Positions 30,360 to 42,400 of a DNA stretch of 64,000 bases are shown piece after piece (position 1 is the stretch's first letter; each line of letters opens with the position of its first letter). The DNA lies in NCBI GenBank assembly GCA_018398815.1, contig CM031611.1, positions 48,777,763 to 48,841,762 on the forward strand. Direction: 5' to 3'. A model generated the notes under the pieces. It saw only the letters and a list, made by a program, of their open reading frames with translations, ran no database searches and had not been told where the DNA came from. Both the position numbers and the translations under genes were made by a program. Source of the stretch: Conus ventricosus. Taxonomy: Eukaryota; Mollusca; Gastropoda; Neogastropoda; Conidae.

Positions 30360-32650
30360 TGCACCATTACAGGCAAATGTGAGGTCATATTGAGAGAATT
30401 TCAGATAGTGGGAGGAGTTCTTATGTATGGCCATTCACATTGAATGCCATATTGACCTGAAAAATCTTCAGGGAGAAGTTTTGGACCCAATATGTACTTA
30501 TACAGCTGCTCTTGAAAAAAGTAGAGAAAAGGTTCAGAAGAAAAATTGTAAATAAAACAAAAATTGATCTTCAGTTTTGACCAGTTAATTTACCACTGTC
30601 AGTAAATCAGGCATTTGTTCATTGTTGTGGAGATGGTCAGTTCTTTAATTTAAGTGTCCATGTATGGAGCCTCTGTTACTTAGATGTGTATATGTTGTAC
30701 GGCCAGTGCAATAGATCTCCCCAGAAGATCGAGGGAAGGATTACCTCAAACATAATGACTGCCAAAAGTGGGGCAGTGACAAATGCTCCTTTTTTTGTTT
30801 TGTTTCAATCTTGCTCTGTATGATAGTGTATATACTCTAGTTTTAAGCCAGCAAGCAAGAGGGGAGTGATCAAGGGGAACACTAGAATACCTTTGATTAA
30901 AGACGGGTATGCATTTTTGGCATGGGTCTGGTACAGTATGAACAGATGCAGACCCCAGGGCAGAGCAAGGGGGTTTAAACATTTATCATAAGGCTTGGAA
31001 TTTCTGGTCACTGGCTTCTGAGATTTTTTTTTGCAAAATGCTTTCCCCGACTGGGTAGACAGTTTTAACATCCCACGTAACAGTACATATGAGAAGTAAC
31101 TGAGGTGGGGAATAAAAGAAAATTTTAAAGAATACTTTAAAAGCAGAAAGGTGATGTACGTCAAACTGGAATAAAACCATTTCTAGTCATCTTTTAAAAA
31201 ATGAAAGAAAAAGAAGGTATCGCATTTAACTTCCGAATGTGTTTGTCAAAAGAAATTTATGTTTTGTGTATAGAAATTTGTGGCTGATGACATAGAAATA
31301 GACAGGTAGGAACACATGGATGCTTGCATTCATGTGCGCACACACGCACTCTAAAGGTGATTGTGAGTCTAAGATGATGAAAATAAAGAAAAATAGCCAT
31401 TTTAGAGCAGATGTAAATTAAAACTGAAGTAAGAATTCCAAACAGGAGGGAAAAAGCGGGTATATACAGATTCCATAGGAACGAAGCTCTCCCACTTTGC
31501 AAAGGGGCAAGATTACAGTGTTATTTTTTTCCCCTGATGACTACAGAGTGTTGTTTATCTCTTTCATGGAGAAAACCCTTCTTTGAGTGTTTCACAAGTG
31601 AGCATGTGTGTATATGTTTTATTTGTTTGAATTTTTATGAATCTCTTCACTTTGGCAGCCACATCCACTTTCAGGATTGAGCATGTTTGTTGCAAATTGC
31701 TTTTTTGCAAAAACCCCCTTATCTCTGTGTGTTTTCAGTTTCCTGACATTTTACAGTTCCTTTGGAGCTTTTTTAATTTTTATTTTTATTGAAATATATT
31801 GGTGTTTCAGTTTCGTCTTAGAGCCAGGTATATTCATAGCCATTTCTAGAAAACCGGGAGTAATATACATCTTGCAAAAATTTTCAGTGGTAAATTTTGA
31901 TTAGTAATTTCTATTTTTAATGCCCTATTTTTTGCTTATTTTTTTTGTAGTGTTTTATTCTGAGAGAGTATTACTTCAAAAAAAAGTGGGAAACTTTCAC
32001 AGGGGTGTGTCTTTATTGTACTGGATAGTCATTTGGTTCAAAGGAAACTAAGGCCACCCCTTTTCGTCAAGTGAGTGCACTTTTTAATGGATCATTTAAG
32101 ACCAGACTTTGTGTAATGGGTTAAAAAAAAAAAATTGAGCTTTTGTTTGATGGAGCGGGACTGAATTTTGTTCAGACTGCATTTCCCTCACAGCCGTTGC
32201 CTGTACATGATCATCTTTTAGAAAAACAAACGAAAAATATTTTTACTTTTTCAATATTATTTTTCTCTCAGCGATTTTTAGTCGAAGGGTACAGTGCCCC
32301 CTTTCTACATGATCTTGAAACACTGATATATGTAAATTATTTATATTTATGAATGATGTGTTTCAGTTTGTCAACCTCCACTGTCTCGTTTTTATTTTCC
32401 GTATGTTTGTGTCTTCACAATTTAATTAATTAAAAGGCAGCACATGCTCTGTTGAATTAGTCTTGACCTTTTTACAGTTTAAGTTTTTGTGTGAGATTTC
32501 AACAGTTATGAATGGACAAGTTTGTTTATTAACGTTTCATTGTCACGATTATTGCATCATCATGTGTTATATTTGATGGGTTAATTCCCAGCCAGTGTTT
32601 TTGATTTGGGAATTGTTCTTATGGTTTTTTTGTTTTTCCCATGTTCCCAG
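30360..32650. other. AT-rich intergenic DNA
   Basis: No exon, RNA gene or repeat family recognised. Short open frames are scattered and without family resemblance. Confidence 0.4.
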
Positions 32651-33559
32651 TTAGCTTTTACAGTAGAATCTGGTTTAAAAAAGTGGGGGGGGAAAATTTT
32701 TTTTTGCTTATACCCGAGTTTTCTCGTATCCGGTCCTGGGTTATAAGAAAATTCCTTGGAATTCTTTTTTATAAACCGGGCCCCTCGGTTATAAAAAAAT
32801 TCTTTGAAATTTTTTTCCTTATACCCGAGGCCCGGGTTTTAAGAAAGTTTTTTGGAAATTTTTTCTAAAAAACTAAGTTTAAATTTGACCTCAGGAAAGG
32901 GCCTTTTTTCTGTACCTGAGCTTGTTCGCTTTAGTTTTCGGCTGCTTTTAACATGCACCCTCTGGGCGATTTTCTGTAGTAAAATCGTCTGTATAATCAA
33001 AACCCCCTTGAGTCTATTTTGTTTAAGAAATGTTTGCAAAATTCCCTTTCAAGAAAAAGAACAGGGAAAAAGGGCCCGTTTAAATCTGATATCCGTGATG
33101 TATAAAGGGTGTTCAAGTTTTCAGTCCCATATCGTTTAAAATATGTATTCCATACAGGCCCACGGGAAAACAGACGACGGGGGGGGTGGGGGTGGGGGGG
33201 TGGGGGTCAAGTGGAAAGGGAAAGGGTTTTTAAAAAATTTCCTTTCATCAAGAAGGAAGACGACAGACAGACAGCAACACACGACAAACGACGACCGATT
33301 TCGGCCGCCTTTACATGAGCTTTTTCTTTTAACCCATCAATTTTTACTGAACGCTGTCAATCTTGGACTTTTTCGTTCAACTAAAAAGTTTTCTTTGTGC
33401 ATGCCTTCTTTTGCAGGGGGATGGATGGGGATATTGCACAAAAGAAAAAGCTTTTCTTTTTTTTTTATTTGATCACGTCATTTTAAACAAATACCATATG
33501 CCCCTGTTTTGAATGATCCTCTCTCTCTTTTCTCTCTCTCTCTCTCTCTGGCATCTAGG

Positions 33560-33935
33560 CGCACATGTGTGTGTTGTGGGGGTGTGTGTGTGGAGGGCGT
33601 GCGTGCGTGGTTGGTGGGGCGTGTGTGCGGTGTGTTTTGTTGATTGGGGCGCGCCGCGCTGTGTGTGTGTTGTGTGTGTTGTGCGACGCGGAGTGTATCT
33701 TGTCGTGTGTGTGTGCGCGCGTGGTATGTTCGCGCGGGCCCTGTGTGTTATCGCGGTATGTGGTTATGCGCGTGGTATGTGTGGGTAAATGTGTGATGCC
33801 GCGTGGTGGTGCTGTGCTGCGGTTTGTGTGTGCTTTGTGAGTGTCTGTGTCTGTGCTGCTGTTTGTGTGTGTGGTTGGGGAAAGTGTTTTTTGTGCTGCG
33901 TGTTTTTTGTGCGTTTGTGTGTGTGTTTGTTTGCA
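33560..33935. repeat. Degenerate TG/CG-rich simple sequence inside the Tigger-like element
   Basis: GTGTGTG interrupted by GCGCG, GGTGG and GCGTGC words. It is markedly richer in CpG than the flanks and keeps open frames by lack of stops only. Confidence 0.75.
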
Positions 33936-35267
33936 TGTGGGGGAAAAGCGCCCTGGACACGAAGGGGAAGAGGTGGATGGGGGTGGGGGGGGGGACGTGC
34001 ATGCATTTTTGTGTTTTTTAATTTAAAAGTCTATCCACGTTTAAATGATAAACAAAGTTAGAGGGAAAGGGGGGGGGGGGGTAAGGTATTAAGAATATAT
34101 CAAAGCTTTGAAAAAAAACAGCAAAAAAAAATAAAATAAAACATGAGCTGACAAAGAACTACTAATATCAAAACACCAAATCGGGTCCCGTTTTTCAGAA
34201 AAAAAAATAGGGCTTTGATGTTAAACTGCAATTTTACACATCGGTGATAAATCGGATACAATTTTTCAGAAACTTTAGGGGGGATGGTAGGAAGGTTTTA
34301 GTGCTCACATTGAAAAAGGGTGTGATTATTTTAAAATTTTTTTGCCAAAAGGCATGTTTGTTCTTACAAAAATTTGTCTTAAAAGCATTTAATTTGTCTT
34401 AAATCAAAGAAATTATAATCCTGAATAAAGGAAGCTACATTGATGAGATGAATTAAGGGTCAATGTTATTTGCTGGCGTGTGGGGGATTAGAAAACCCTT
34501 TCCAAAAATTTTTAGCAAAATTTTCCCCGCACGCATTTTCTAAAGGGCTTATCCCCCATGGGCAAAATGGAATATGCACATTTACCTGTTGTATTTCTTT
34601 CTCCCCCCTTTGGCTCTTTTACCCTCTCATTAAAAATGAATACCACGTGAGAAGGAACCCCGCAGAAAAAATACTCGTTCCCCTTATAACCAAAAAATGT
34701 TTTTCATGAATGTCTGTAATTAAATCTTTTTATTGTTTTTGATTTTTGAGGGGAAAAAAAAAATTTTGAATCGACACAAAAAGGGTGAAGGTTGGGTAAG
34801 AAAGATCAAGAAGAAATACAGGGCCATTAAGGGAAAATGTTGCCCCGTCTTTTTTCTTCTCCCCCATCTTCTCCCTGTCATAGAAAACCACAGGCACCTT
34901 TTAAAAAAAAATTGTAAAAGGGGTTTTTTCTTTGGTTTCTCAAGAAAGGAGACAGGAAAATTTTGTAAGTTTGCTTGTTTCTTAAACATGTGCCCGTAGC
35001 GTACTTTGCTTTCTGTTATGACGCAGTTTTTTTTTTCGGCGCGTGTTTTAATAATTATTTTGCGTCACCAAGGACAAGTTACAAAAACAGTACTGTATGC
35101 TCAGCTATGCTCTAGACAGTCAGACAATGGACAATTCTATTGGAACGCTTGTTTGCATATGTCAGCGTTAATCATGAACTACAATTGTGTTTGTGACCTC
35201 TGTCATTTATCAGATGTGGGTTTTTTCACATCCTGCATAGCGCCGCCGCCGCCCCTCCCCTCTCTCT

Positions 35268-35269
<2 letters not shown>

Positions 35270-35302
<33 letters not shown>
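35270..35302. repeat. Poly-C tract
   Basis: About 32 consecutive C, inside the right part of the Tigger-like element. Confidence 0.85.
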
Positions 35303-35539
35303 ACCAATCCTTTTTTCCCCTCCCCAGTCGCCAGAACTTTCTTGTATCCGAGCAAAACCCTCCCTTGGGGAGAGCAAAACGTGTTTCTAATAGGCGAGTT
35401 TTCTTGTAAGCGAGTTTCTGTATCCGAGTTTTCCTAAGTAAGAAAATAGAAACACGCTCGGCAGGGAAAATTTTTTTGCTTTCTAATAACCGAGTTTTCT
35501 TGTAACCGAGTTTTTTATAACCGGATTATACTGTAATTG

Positions 35540-37040
35540 GTTCAGTGCACAAACTCTTGAGACTTTTATTTAAAGTAAGAGACTAAAAGTGTACATAGAG
35601 TTTTGTATTTTATGCTGTGCTATGTAACATAAGCGGTATTTACATTGAGAAGGGTTTTAACACTTCAGAGCTGGGTGATCGATGCTCTCGTGTATTGGTT
35701 GGATTTTGTGGTCTCTTGAATTTTCAGAGCGTCTTATTGATTCATACTTAAACATAGCCCATGGCGTCACAATAAACTCTCTCACTCAACGATTGGTTTT
35801 TAGACATTTCCCCCTTGTAAATCATGTTAAATTGTACAACATAAATCTGTGAATCTGTTTATTGTGTGTCTGTAGTTCTTATGTGACTTTTTGTTTGTTT
35901 GTTTAATGAGGTGTCTTAGAAATAAATCAGATGTGACTAAAAGAAAGGAATTTTGTTTGTGTTGAGTGAACTGGTTTTGCATCTCTCTCACTCTCTCTGG
36001 GTGATTGCCATGAAAGCAAACTTCTTTGGAAAAAAAAGAAGAGATGCAAGCGAAAAGGAGTTGAACAATTTTTTCTTTTTTTTTTTCTTTTTGAGTCATA
36101 AATACCACAGTCATTCACAAAACGATATATGAATCATGCAAGTATGTGAATACATTTTTTAAATAGGTGTATGTTGATATGAGCTATATGTATGAAGGCG
36201 TGTTTATTTCTATATATGTGTGCATCTTCGACTTGGTACACCCCTAGATGCTGAGTAAGTGTACATTCATTAATCAAATATTGTAATAAATCTACTTAAG
36301 CCTTGACATAACTGTCCACGCCCCTTGACATCATTGTCTCGGTTGTAGTGTACAGCTGCTACTATCTTTACTGAATACAAGCTTCCACCCTGCATCACTA
36401 CTTCTAACTGCTGCTGGTTCTGTGCTGAGCACAACTGTTCACTCTTTCTTCCTTCTCCCCCCCCCCCCCCCCCAAATCATTGTTGTCTCAGTCACAGTAT
36501 ACTGAAGGATCCACCTACCTAACTTCGTTACAAGGTCAGACCACCCTGATCAAATATCTGTCCCTCTCGTAGCGGTCCAGGATGTTGGGAGGGATGACCT
36601 AATATTCCCGCCCTTCCTGGTCAACATCCAGTAATCTGTGCTCCTTGGGGAAGAACTTTATTGTAGACCTGTTTACCTGTACAATTTTGCCATAATTAAT
36701 ACGGGAAAAAATCGCAATGACGGGAATTATGCACACCCCCCCCCCCAAAAAAAAAATACGGGGAAAAAATCAAAGAAAACTGTTAAACGTGAAGTTTCGT
36801 CTACTACCGTTTCGGTCAAAATCAGTTAGAAGACATTTCCCAGCGTGCCTTGTGTCTTTTACCCTGTCAAAGATGGCAACAAAGCGGTCTTACATGCCAA
36901 CGGCCGGCCCTTCCAAATCTTCAAAAGATGCGAAAGTATTGCGATTATGAAGATTATGTGTGTGTGGTTTTTTTTTAATTACAGGTTTTTGTCTGAAATA
37001 TTACAGGTACACGAATTTGGGGTAAACAGGTCTGTTACTG
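35540..37040. other. Non-coding intergenic DNA
   Basis: No gene recognised. Poly-C runs lie near 36457-36473 and 36736-36746. Repeated CCTTGACATCATTGTCTC-like words around 36300-36350 hint at an old element edge. Confidence 0.35.
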
Positions 37041-37548
37041 CAGAATAGGACTTCCCACCACAGCCCTCAATCATCCAAGGTTTCTGTCAGTAGCCGTACT
37101 TAAGTAACTTTCCTAGCAGGACCGCTTTTACACTCCCTCGTGATGGGTGGGTCCTGTTTGTTTCATCCCAGGTATGGAGGATATTACTAGATCCAGTCTC
37201 GCAGATCTTGAAACGACATGACTCCCTTGCGGTGGCAAGCTTCTGTCAGCCTTGGGGCCATTGCACCTGGTGTCAAAACCTCTTGGTGCACAACCCCTCA
37301 TCACAGAGGCGGCTGTTCTCGTCTTCCATAGAGTTTATGTCCCCTGCCACCATTGCCAGTGCTAACCACGGAAACCCCCATCCTCTAGGAGAAATCCATC
37401 GGGCCCTTGCAAGCCTGGGTGTCTCCAGAAAGACCGGTGGCTCTTTGTCCTGGATTTGCGCACTTGGGTCGTATTAGATGTCTGCCATAGGAGAGCCTAG
37501 CATCCACTCTTCATCTGTTTGATAGATCTCTCGTCCATCCGAGGGGTG

Positions 37549-37634
37549 GGTGAGTTGATTTTAACGTGGTGACAGCCCTGATGTGGCCCTTTGCGGTCGG
37601 CTGGGCTATAAGCAACATTATCTTATCTTATCTT
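37549..37634 (+). mobile_element. Ultra-short LINE 3'-end insertion (86 bp) with target site duplication
   Basis: ATCCGAGGGGTG flanks it at 37537-37548 and 37635-37646. The insert contains the GCGGTCGGCTGGGCTATAAG core and a (TTATC)n tail, as at 1929-1987. It lies in the 5' part of the DIRS-like element. Confidence 0.75.
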
Positions 37635-37639
37635 ATCCG

Positions 37640-40600
37640 AGGGGTGAGGGGAGTGTCTGCGGGACCTACCCTGGGAAGCACCACAGCCATGGGGCCCATG
37701 GGATCTCCCCCATAATGCCACCACGGTATCCCCATTGCCTCCACTCCCATGGACAGGCAATACTGGGATCCTGCAGTGACCCGGCTCTGATCCAATGAGG
37801 ATCTCCAGTCGGAATGATCTTCAGTTGACCTCACCCCCACCCCCCCACAGAGATTCCTCTCTATTGCCACTCTCCTGGACTGCAGATTAAGGAGACTGAG
37901 CGGCGGAGGACTCTTAACCCCAGATCAGGTCTAGTGCTGTTGGAAAAGGAGACCACAGCTAGTTACCCTGGCTGAGGTATCATCAGGCCAGTCCCTGGAC
38001 CCCCTCAGCCTGTTCTCTACTTCCTCCACCAGGAAAGTGCTGCTGCATATGAGCGTAGCACTTTGCTACCAGTGTTCAGGAGCAACCCGCAGCATTGGCC
38101 AGGAGTACAGCCTCTGTCCCCTCTCCAGCGAAAGGTTGGGTTGTCATGGTTGCTCCCCCAGCTCCTTACTTGGAAGCAATTATTTCCCCTTCTCATCGCC
38201 TCTTGGTCCTCAACCAGACTGCCTTCCATACCTCATTATCCCTTTCCTTCAATATCCTTGGGATTATCTGGGGGGTTCCATGGATTGTCTGGGTCGCCAT
38301 TCCATTCTGGAAGTGTTTTATGCCCATGTCCTCTTCGACCTGCTCACCCAGTTGGTCACTGAGGAATGTCTGTCTTTCCGGACAACCTGGCATAGACAAG
38401 CAGCGGAGACCTTTTACGGAACTGGTCCCGCAACAGTTTGCTAACAGGATTGCAGAACACCTTTCGGCTGCAGTTCACAATGTAGTTTGGGTCTATTTTG
38501 ATATGATGGTCTGACGGAATAGGGTTCCCCTCTGGTCCAGCTTCGGATCAACCATCAACCAGCATTTAGCTCTTGAGTAATATTCCAGGGTTATCTCTCT
38601 TTGGGGATTATACAGCACATTTGTCTGAATCCAATGAGGAGGCCTCCTTGGCTGACATTCTGGCTTGTTCACTCCGCAGGTAGGTCCCATTTAAGGTGCC
38701 TTCTGCGTCAGTTATTCAAAGGCACTTCCACCCACCCCTCAAAATCTAGGGGCCAGCAGCCTTCCTCCTCTGACCAAGATATGTCTAAGGCAGACAGGAT
38801 CCTTCTTACCCATTCTCGTTCGATTGTAATTGGCCACTGACGAAAAGATTACAGGACCAGCCCCCATCACTGTCTCCCCCCCCCCCCCCCCCCCCCCTGT
38901 CCACACACACACACACCCAGTCACCCATTCCTGCCCTACCTCCCCCCAACAGTTCAGCCCTCTCTGGCGCACAGCCTATCCAGGTATGCCTGCTTATGCC
39001 AGCAGTGTGGTACGATCCTTGGATTGCCTTGGTCCACGAGGAGGATTAGGACCTCCCTTAGGTGGAGAGCCAGCGATCTCCTTTCATTTGTTCTTCCCTC
39101 CTTTCACCCCCTCCCCCCTCCTTTGGTCAATATGTTGCCTGAGCAGAAGCAGTATTCCTTAAAGAGCATATGACCTCCTCCAAAGAGGAATGAGCTCGGA
39201 GTGGGGTATCCCACTCGGGGATTGTACTCAAGACTCTTTTCCAAGAGCTCTGCCAGGTACTACATTATTCTCTGGCTCTTCCGTCTCAACCACTTCTTGC
39301 GCACGGTGAACTACAAGATGGATTCCTTGTCTTAGATGCGGGACTCCATCCAACAAGTGGACTGGGTGTCCACCATAGACTGGAAGGATGCCTTCTTTTG
39401 TGTCCTGATTAACATGGTGCATACTGGTATTTCAAGTTCATCTGGGACACCCTAGTCTCCCATTTTCCAGCCCTTCCCTTATATGACCGGATTGTTGGAA
39501 ACGTGCTCCCAACTGGGGTTCACCACAATTGTTCAAGTGTGAACGCTGTCCCAGCCAATCCACCTCGGTAGAATGTCCTTCGAAACCTGATCTTTGTCTC
39601 TGTGCTGGAAAAGGATGCACCATCTTTCAGAATTGACTTCCCGGCTATGGGATTCTCCTCGGCCTGCAGACAGATCTCTCTTTTGTCCACTGGACATGAC
39701 GAGTCCATCCTCTCATTATCGCAGAGCAGGACTGTCAAATGACCCAAGATGCGTTGGTTGCAACAGACATACCAGTGGGACTACTTCATCACCATTGGAC
39801 CATGCTTTCCAGAGGAAAGCGTATGAGTTTGCCCTAGCCATTGTCCCAGTCTCTCAGACCCAGCAGACATTCCTATTCATGGACTTCTATAAAACAGTCT
39901 GAGGTTCCCGCTCAGAACTCTTGCATGGTTTGGAGATTTGGGTACCCAACGAGGCCAAGAGCCGCTTTAACATCCTCAATGAAAGTGATCCACTTCTCAG
40001 TTCTCTTCCAGGAGCTATTAAAAAGGCAAGCACTCTGCTTTTTCACGCACAACAGTATAATGGCTTATTACATCAACAAAGCGAGAAGGGGAGGGGGTGG
40101 AGGCAAACTCTGTCAAACCGTCCCTCCAGGCTGATGTCTTCTTGCATGGTGCCACTCGCGACATATCACATTCATGGCAGGCCTATGACACGGAATCAGA
40201 ACATTTCTGCTGTTTCTCTGAACAGGTCAATCCAACGGTCTTCCAGCAGAATGGACCATAAACGGGACGTTCAGCAGGCAATCTGGAGTAATCGGTTCAC
40301 ACCCATAATCACACGTCTTTGGGACATGCTTCACCTTACATCTCACCTACCTCTTTCCAGTCTTGGACCCGTAACCATAAAAGAATAATGCCTTTCCCTG
40401 TCTAGGACCAGACATTGCTGAAATGTTTCTCATTTCTACGATCCTAAAGTTCGTGATCAGGGAGTCTGGTTTGGAAAGACCCCGTATTATCATTCCCTGG
40501 AGATGGCCAAACCAGTCCTGCTTCCCCAAGTTCTCATCAATGGCCTTTTTTCCCTCCACTGTGCTTGGGACCAGATGGTACTTTTTACAGCAGCCTTGGT

Positions 40601-40915
40601 CTGGTACTTTCATGACAGTCTGACACATTCCCTCTGGGAGCTCCTAACCCATGGGGGATGCTCAAGCAGATTTGCTGTTCCTGGCAACTGCCTCAACGTT
40701 GTCCAAGGACCAAGTCTCATGATAGCATGTCGGTGCATAAACACTGCCATCCCCATCAGGGGTTAGCGATTAACCACCTATACCACCAACCACCAGTTAA
40801 AAGAACCCTCCTTCCAAGACGACTTCTTCCTGTGGGAAGTTCCGTGAGGAGTTGCTCTCTGGGTGGCCCGTGCCCCCTCGGTGATCTCCCTTTCCTCACC
40901 TTGCAATTTCTGCAA
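37640..40915 (+). mobile_element. DIRS-like retroelement, left part (reverse transcriptase and RNase H), decayed
   Basis: Broken plus-strand frames give the DIRS-type reverse transcriptase start near 39270-39440: RLNHFLRTVNYKMDSLS, MRDSIQQ and DWVSTIDWKDAFFCV. Families have NLRPLN.FL....FKMETL and SxDLKDAYF there. Near 40050-40080 a MAYYINK segment matches the RNase H motif DN..AYINKQGG. Upstream sequence (37.6-39.2 kb) may be the gag-like region but gives no recognisable motif. Stops and frameshifts throughout show it is dead. The element is interrupted on its right by an I/Jockey-type LINE and resumes at 45219. Confidence 0.6.
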
Positions 40916-42400
40916 ACTGTCTTTCGGCCAATATCCAAAATCAACTTCCTGTCCATAGTTTCTCTGGCATTGTCCATTTTAGTGTGAAGATGTTCCAGTG
41001 TGTCACTCCAGTATGGCAGGTAATGTCTTCTTTTGCCCCTTGAGATTGCCTGCTTTGCTGCCTGAAGAATTGCATTAGTGAAATTCTGGACGTTCTTGTT
41101 CAGGTCATTTTCACAGCAAATGTTTCTGGTGTGGTGGTCAGCCTTTTCTGCAAAGAGGGTCCAGTTGGCTCGTTTGAAGTTCCAACTTGGTTGCATGTTG
41201 CGCTCAGTACATCCCAGGCTGGAGATGTTGAGAATGACTGGCAGGTGGTCGCTCCCTCCAAGCTGGGTGCTGACTTCTCTGGACGTGAGCTTGTGAATGT
41301 CCTCAGTAGCTGCTGCCAGGTCTGGTGTGGAGGTGGTTTTCCAAGCTCTGGAGAAGCACGTTGGTTTGTCGTCCGCCTGGTTGATGAGTACTAGATTGTT
41401 TTCCATCATCCAATCCTCCACTTCCTCACCACGGGCATCCATTTCTTCATATCCCCAGCTTTGCGAGTGGCTGTTGAAGTCTCCATCCACCAGGTGTCTG
41501 TAAGCTTCTAGCTTCACGTTGTGTAGCGTAAGAGATGAGGTTGATGGGCTGTAGCAGTTGGTGATCCATAGGTCTCCACTGGGCAGCAAGAGCTTGACAG
41601 TCAGGTGTTCTAGTTCTTGTCTTCTTGATCTGTTTGTCTCCACTGCAGGGATGGAGTTTCTGTCAAGGGTAATGATTCCTCCCTTGTGTCTGTCTTCGCG
41701 GTCTTGGCGAAATGTCTCGAAGCCTCTTACAAAGAAACGTCGATGATCTTTCAAGTGCATTTCTTGGATGCAGATGACGTCGATGTTGTTTTTGCTTAGA
41801 AACTTTTGCAGTTCTGGCTTCTTGTTCCCTAGTCCTTCTGCATTCCACTGAGCTACTGTAAGGGTGGTAGGAGGCTGGGTAGTCTGGCCAGTCGCTCTAC
41901 TCTGCCTTCCCCGACCGTCAGGTTAACAGAGGCACCGGTCGCTTTGGTGGGCCCCTTTGAGGCTAAGGGCCCGGCTCCGTCCCTCCCCGGTTGTCGCTGA
42001 TAGGGACGACGCCATGACAATAAGGTAGTTTGACGCATGACCATAATCGTTGATGCGTGTGTGCCCTAATTTATCCCCAGGACCTGCGCCGTAGCTGACA
42101 CACTCCGTATTCGGCAGGCTGGATGCTTTTGCCATTTAACCCATGGCTGGGGTAAGGCTTGGAGCAGTGTCAGGGCGTATCCACATGCCGGTGGGCCTTC
42201 ACTCAGTTCCTTCCATTTTGGTGGGGGCCTTACTCCTCCATCTGGACTGGTCTAGCCTGCGGCTTTCCTTGATTAGAGAGGCCGGGATCTAGTTTTGATA
42301 TAGCGCCAGTATTCCGCTCCCGTGCCGCGTTAGTGAAAACAACCTGCCCCATGTCCCCCTGAGGAGACACCCACATTAACGTGGCGAGAAGGTGCGACAA
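40915..42400 (-). mobile_element. I/Jockey-type LINE, 5' half in inverted orientation (endonuclease)
   Basis: On the minus strand the apurinic endonuclease starts near 41868 with VAQWNAEGLGNKKPELQ and ICIQEMHLK (across a frameshift near 41750). It continues with GGIITL, WITNCYSP, GDFNSHSQSWGYEE, STPDL and SDHLPVIL, then the linker RGKRRHYLPYW and MDNARETMDR. Catalytic motifs GDFN.H and SDH are present. Sequence at 41870-42400 is its 5' untranslated leader. It sits head-on against the plus-strand reverse transcriptase half, and the two halves together cover the element with little loss. The left edge is uncertain by some tens of bases. Confidence 0.8.

Larger units (their letters stand above)
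32661..35533. mobile_element. Pogo/Tigger-like DNA transposon, 2.9 kb, no intact transposase
   Basis: The left end is CAGTAGAATCTGGTTTA and the right end, on the other strand, is CAGTATAATCCGGTTATA. Both are flanked by TA, the duplication of the Tc1/mariner-pogo superfamily. Both subterminal zones are full of ATAACCGAGTTTTCTTGTA-like words, typical of pogo/Tigger ends. No DDE transposase frame is visible inside. The interior instead holds a TG/CG-rich simple-sequence stretch (about 33560-33930), G-runs and a poly-C tract. It may be a non-autonomous copy with foreign filler. Confidence 0.65.
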
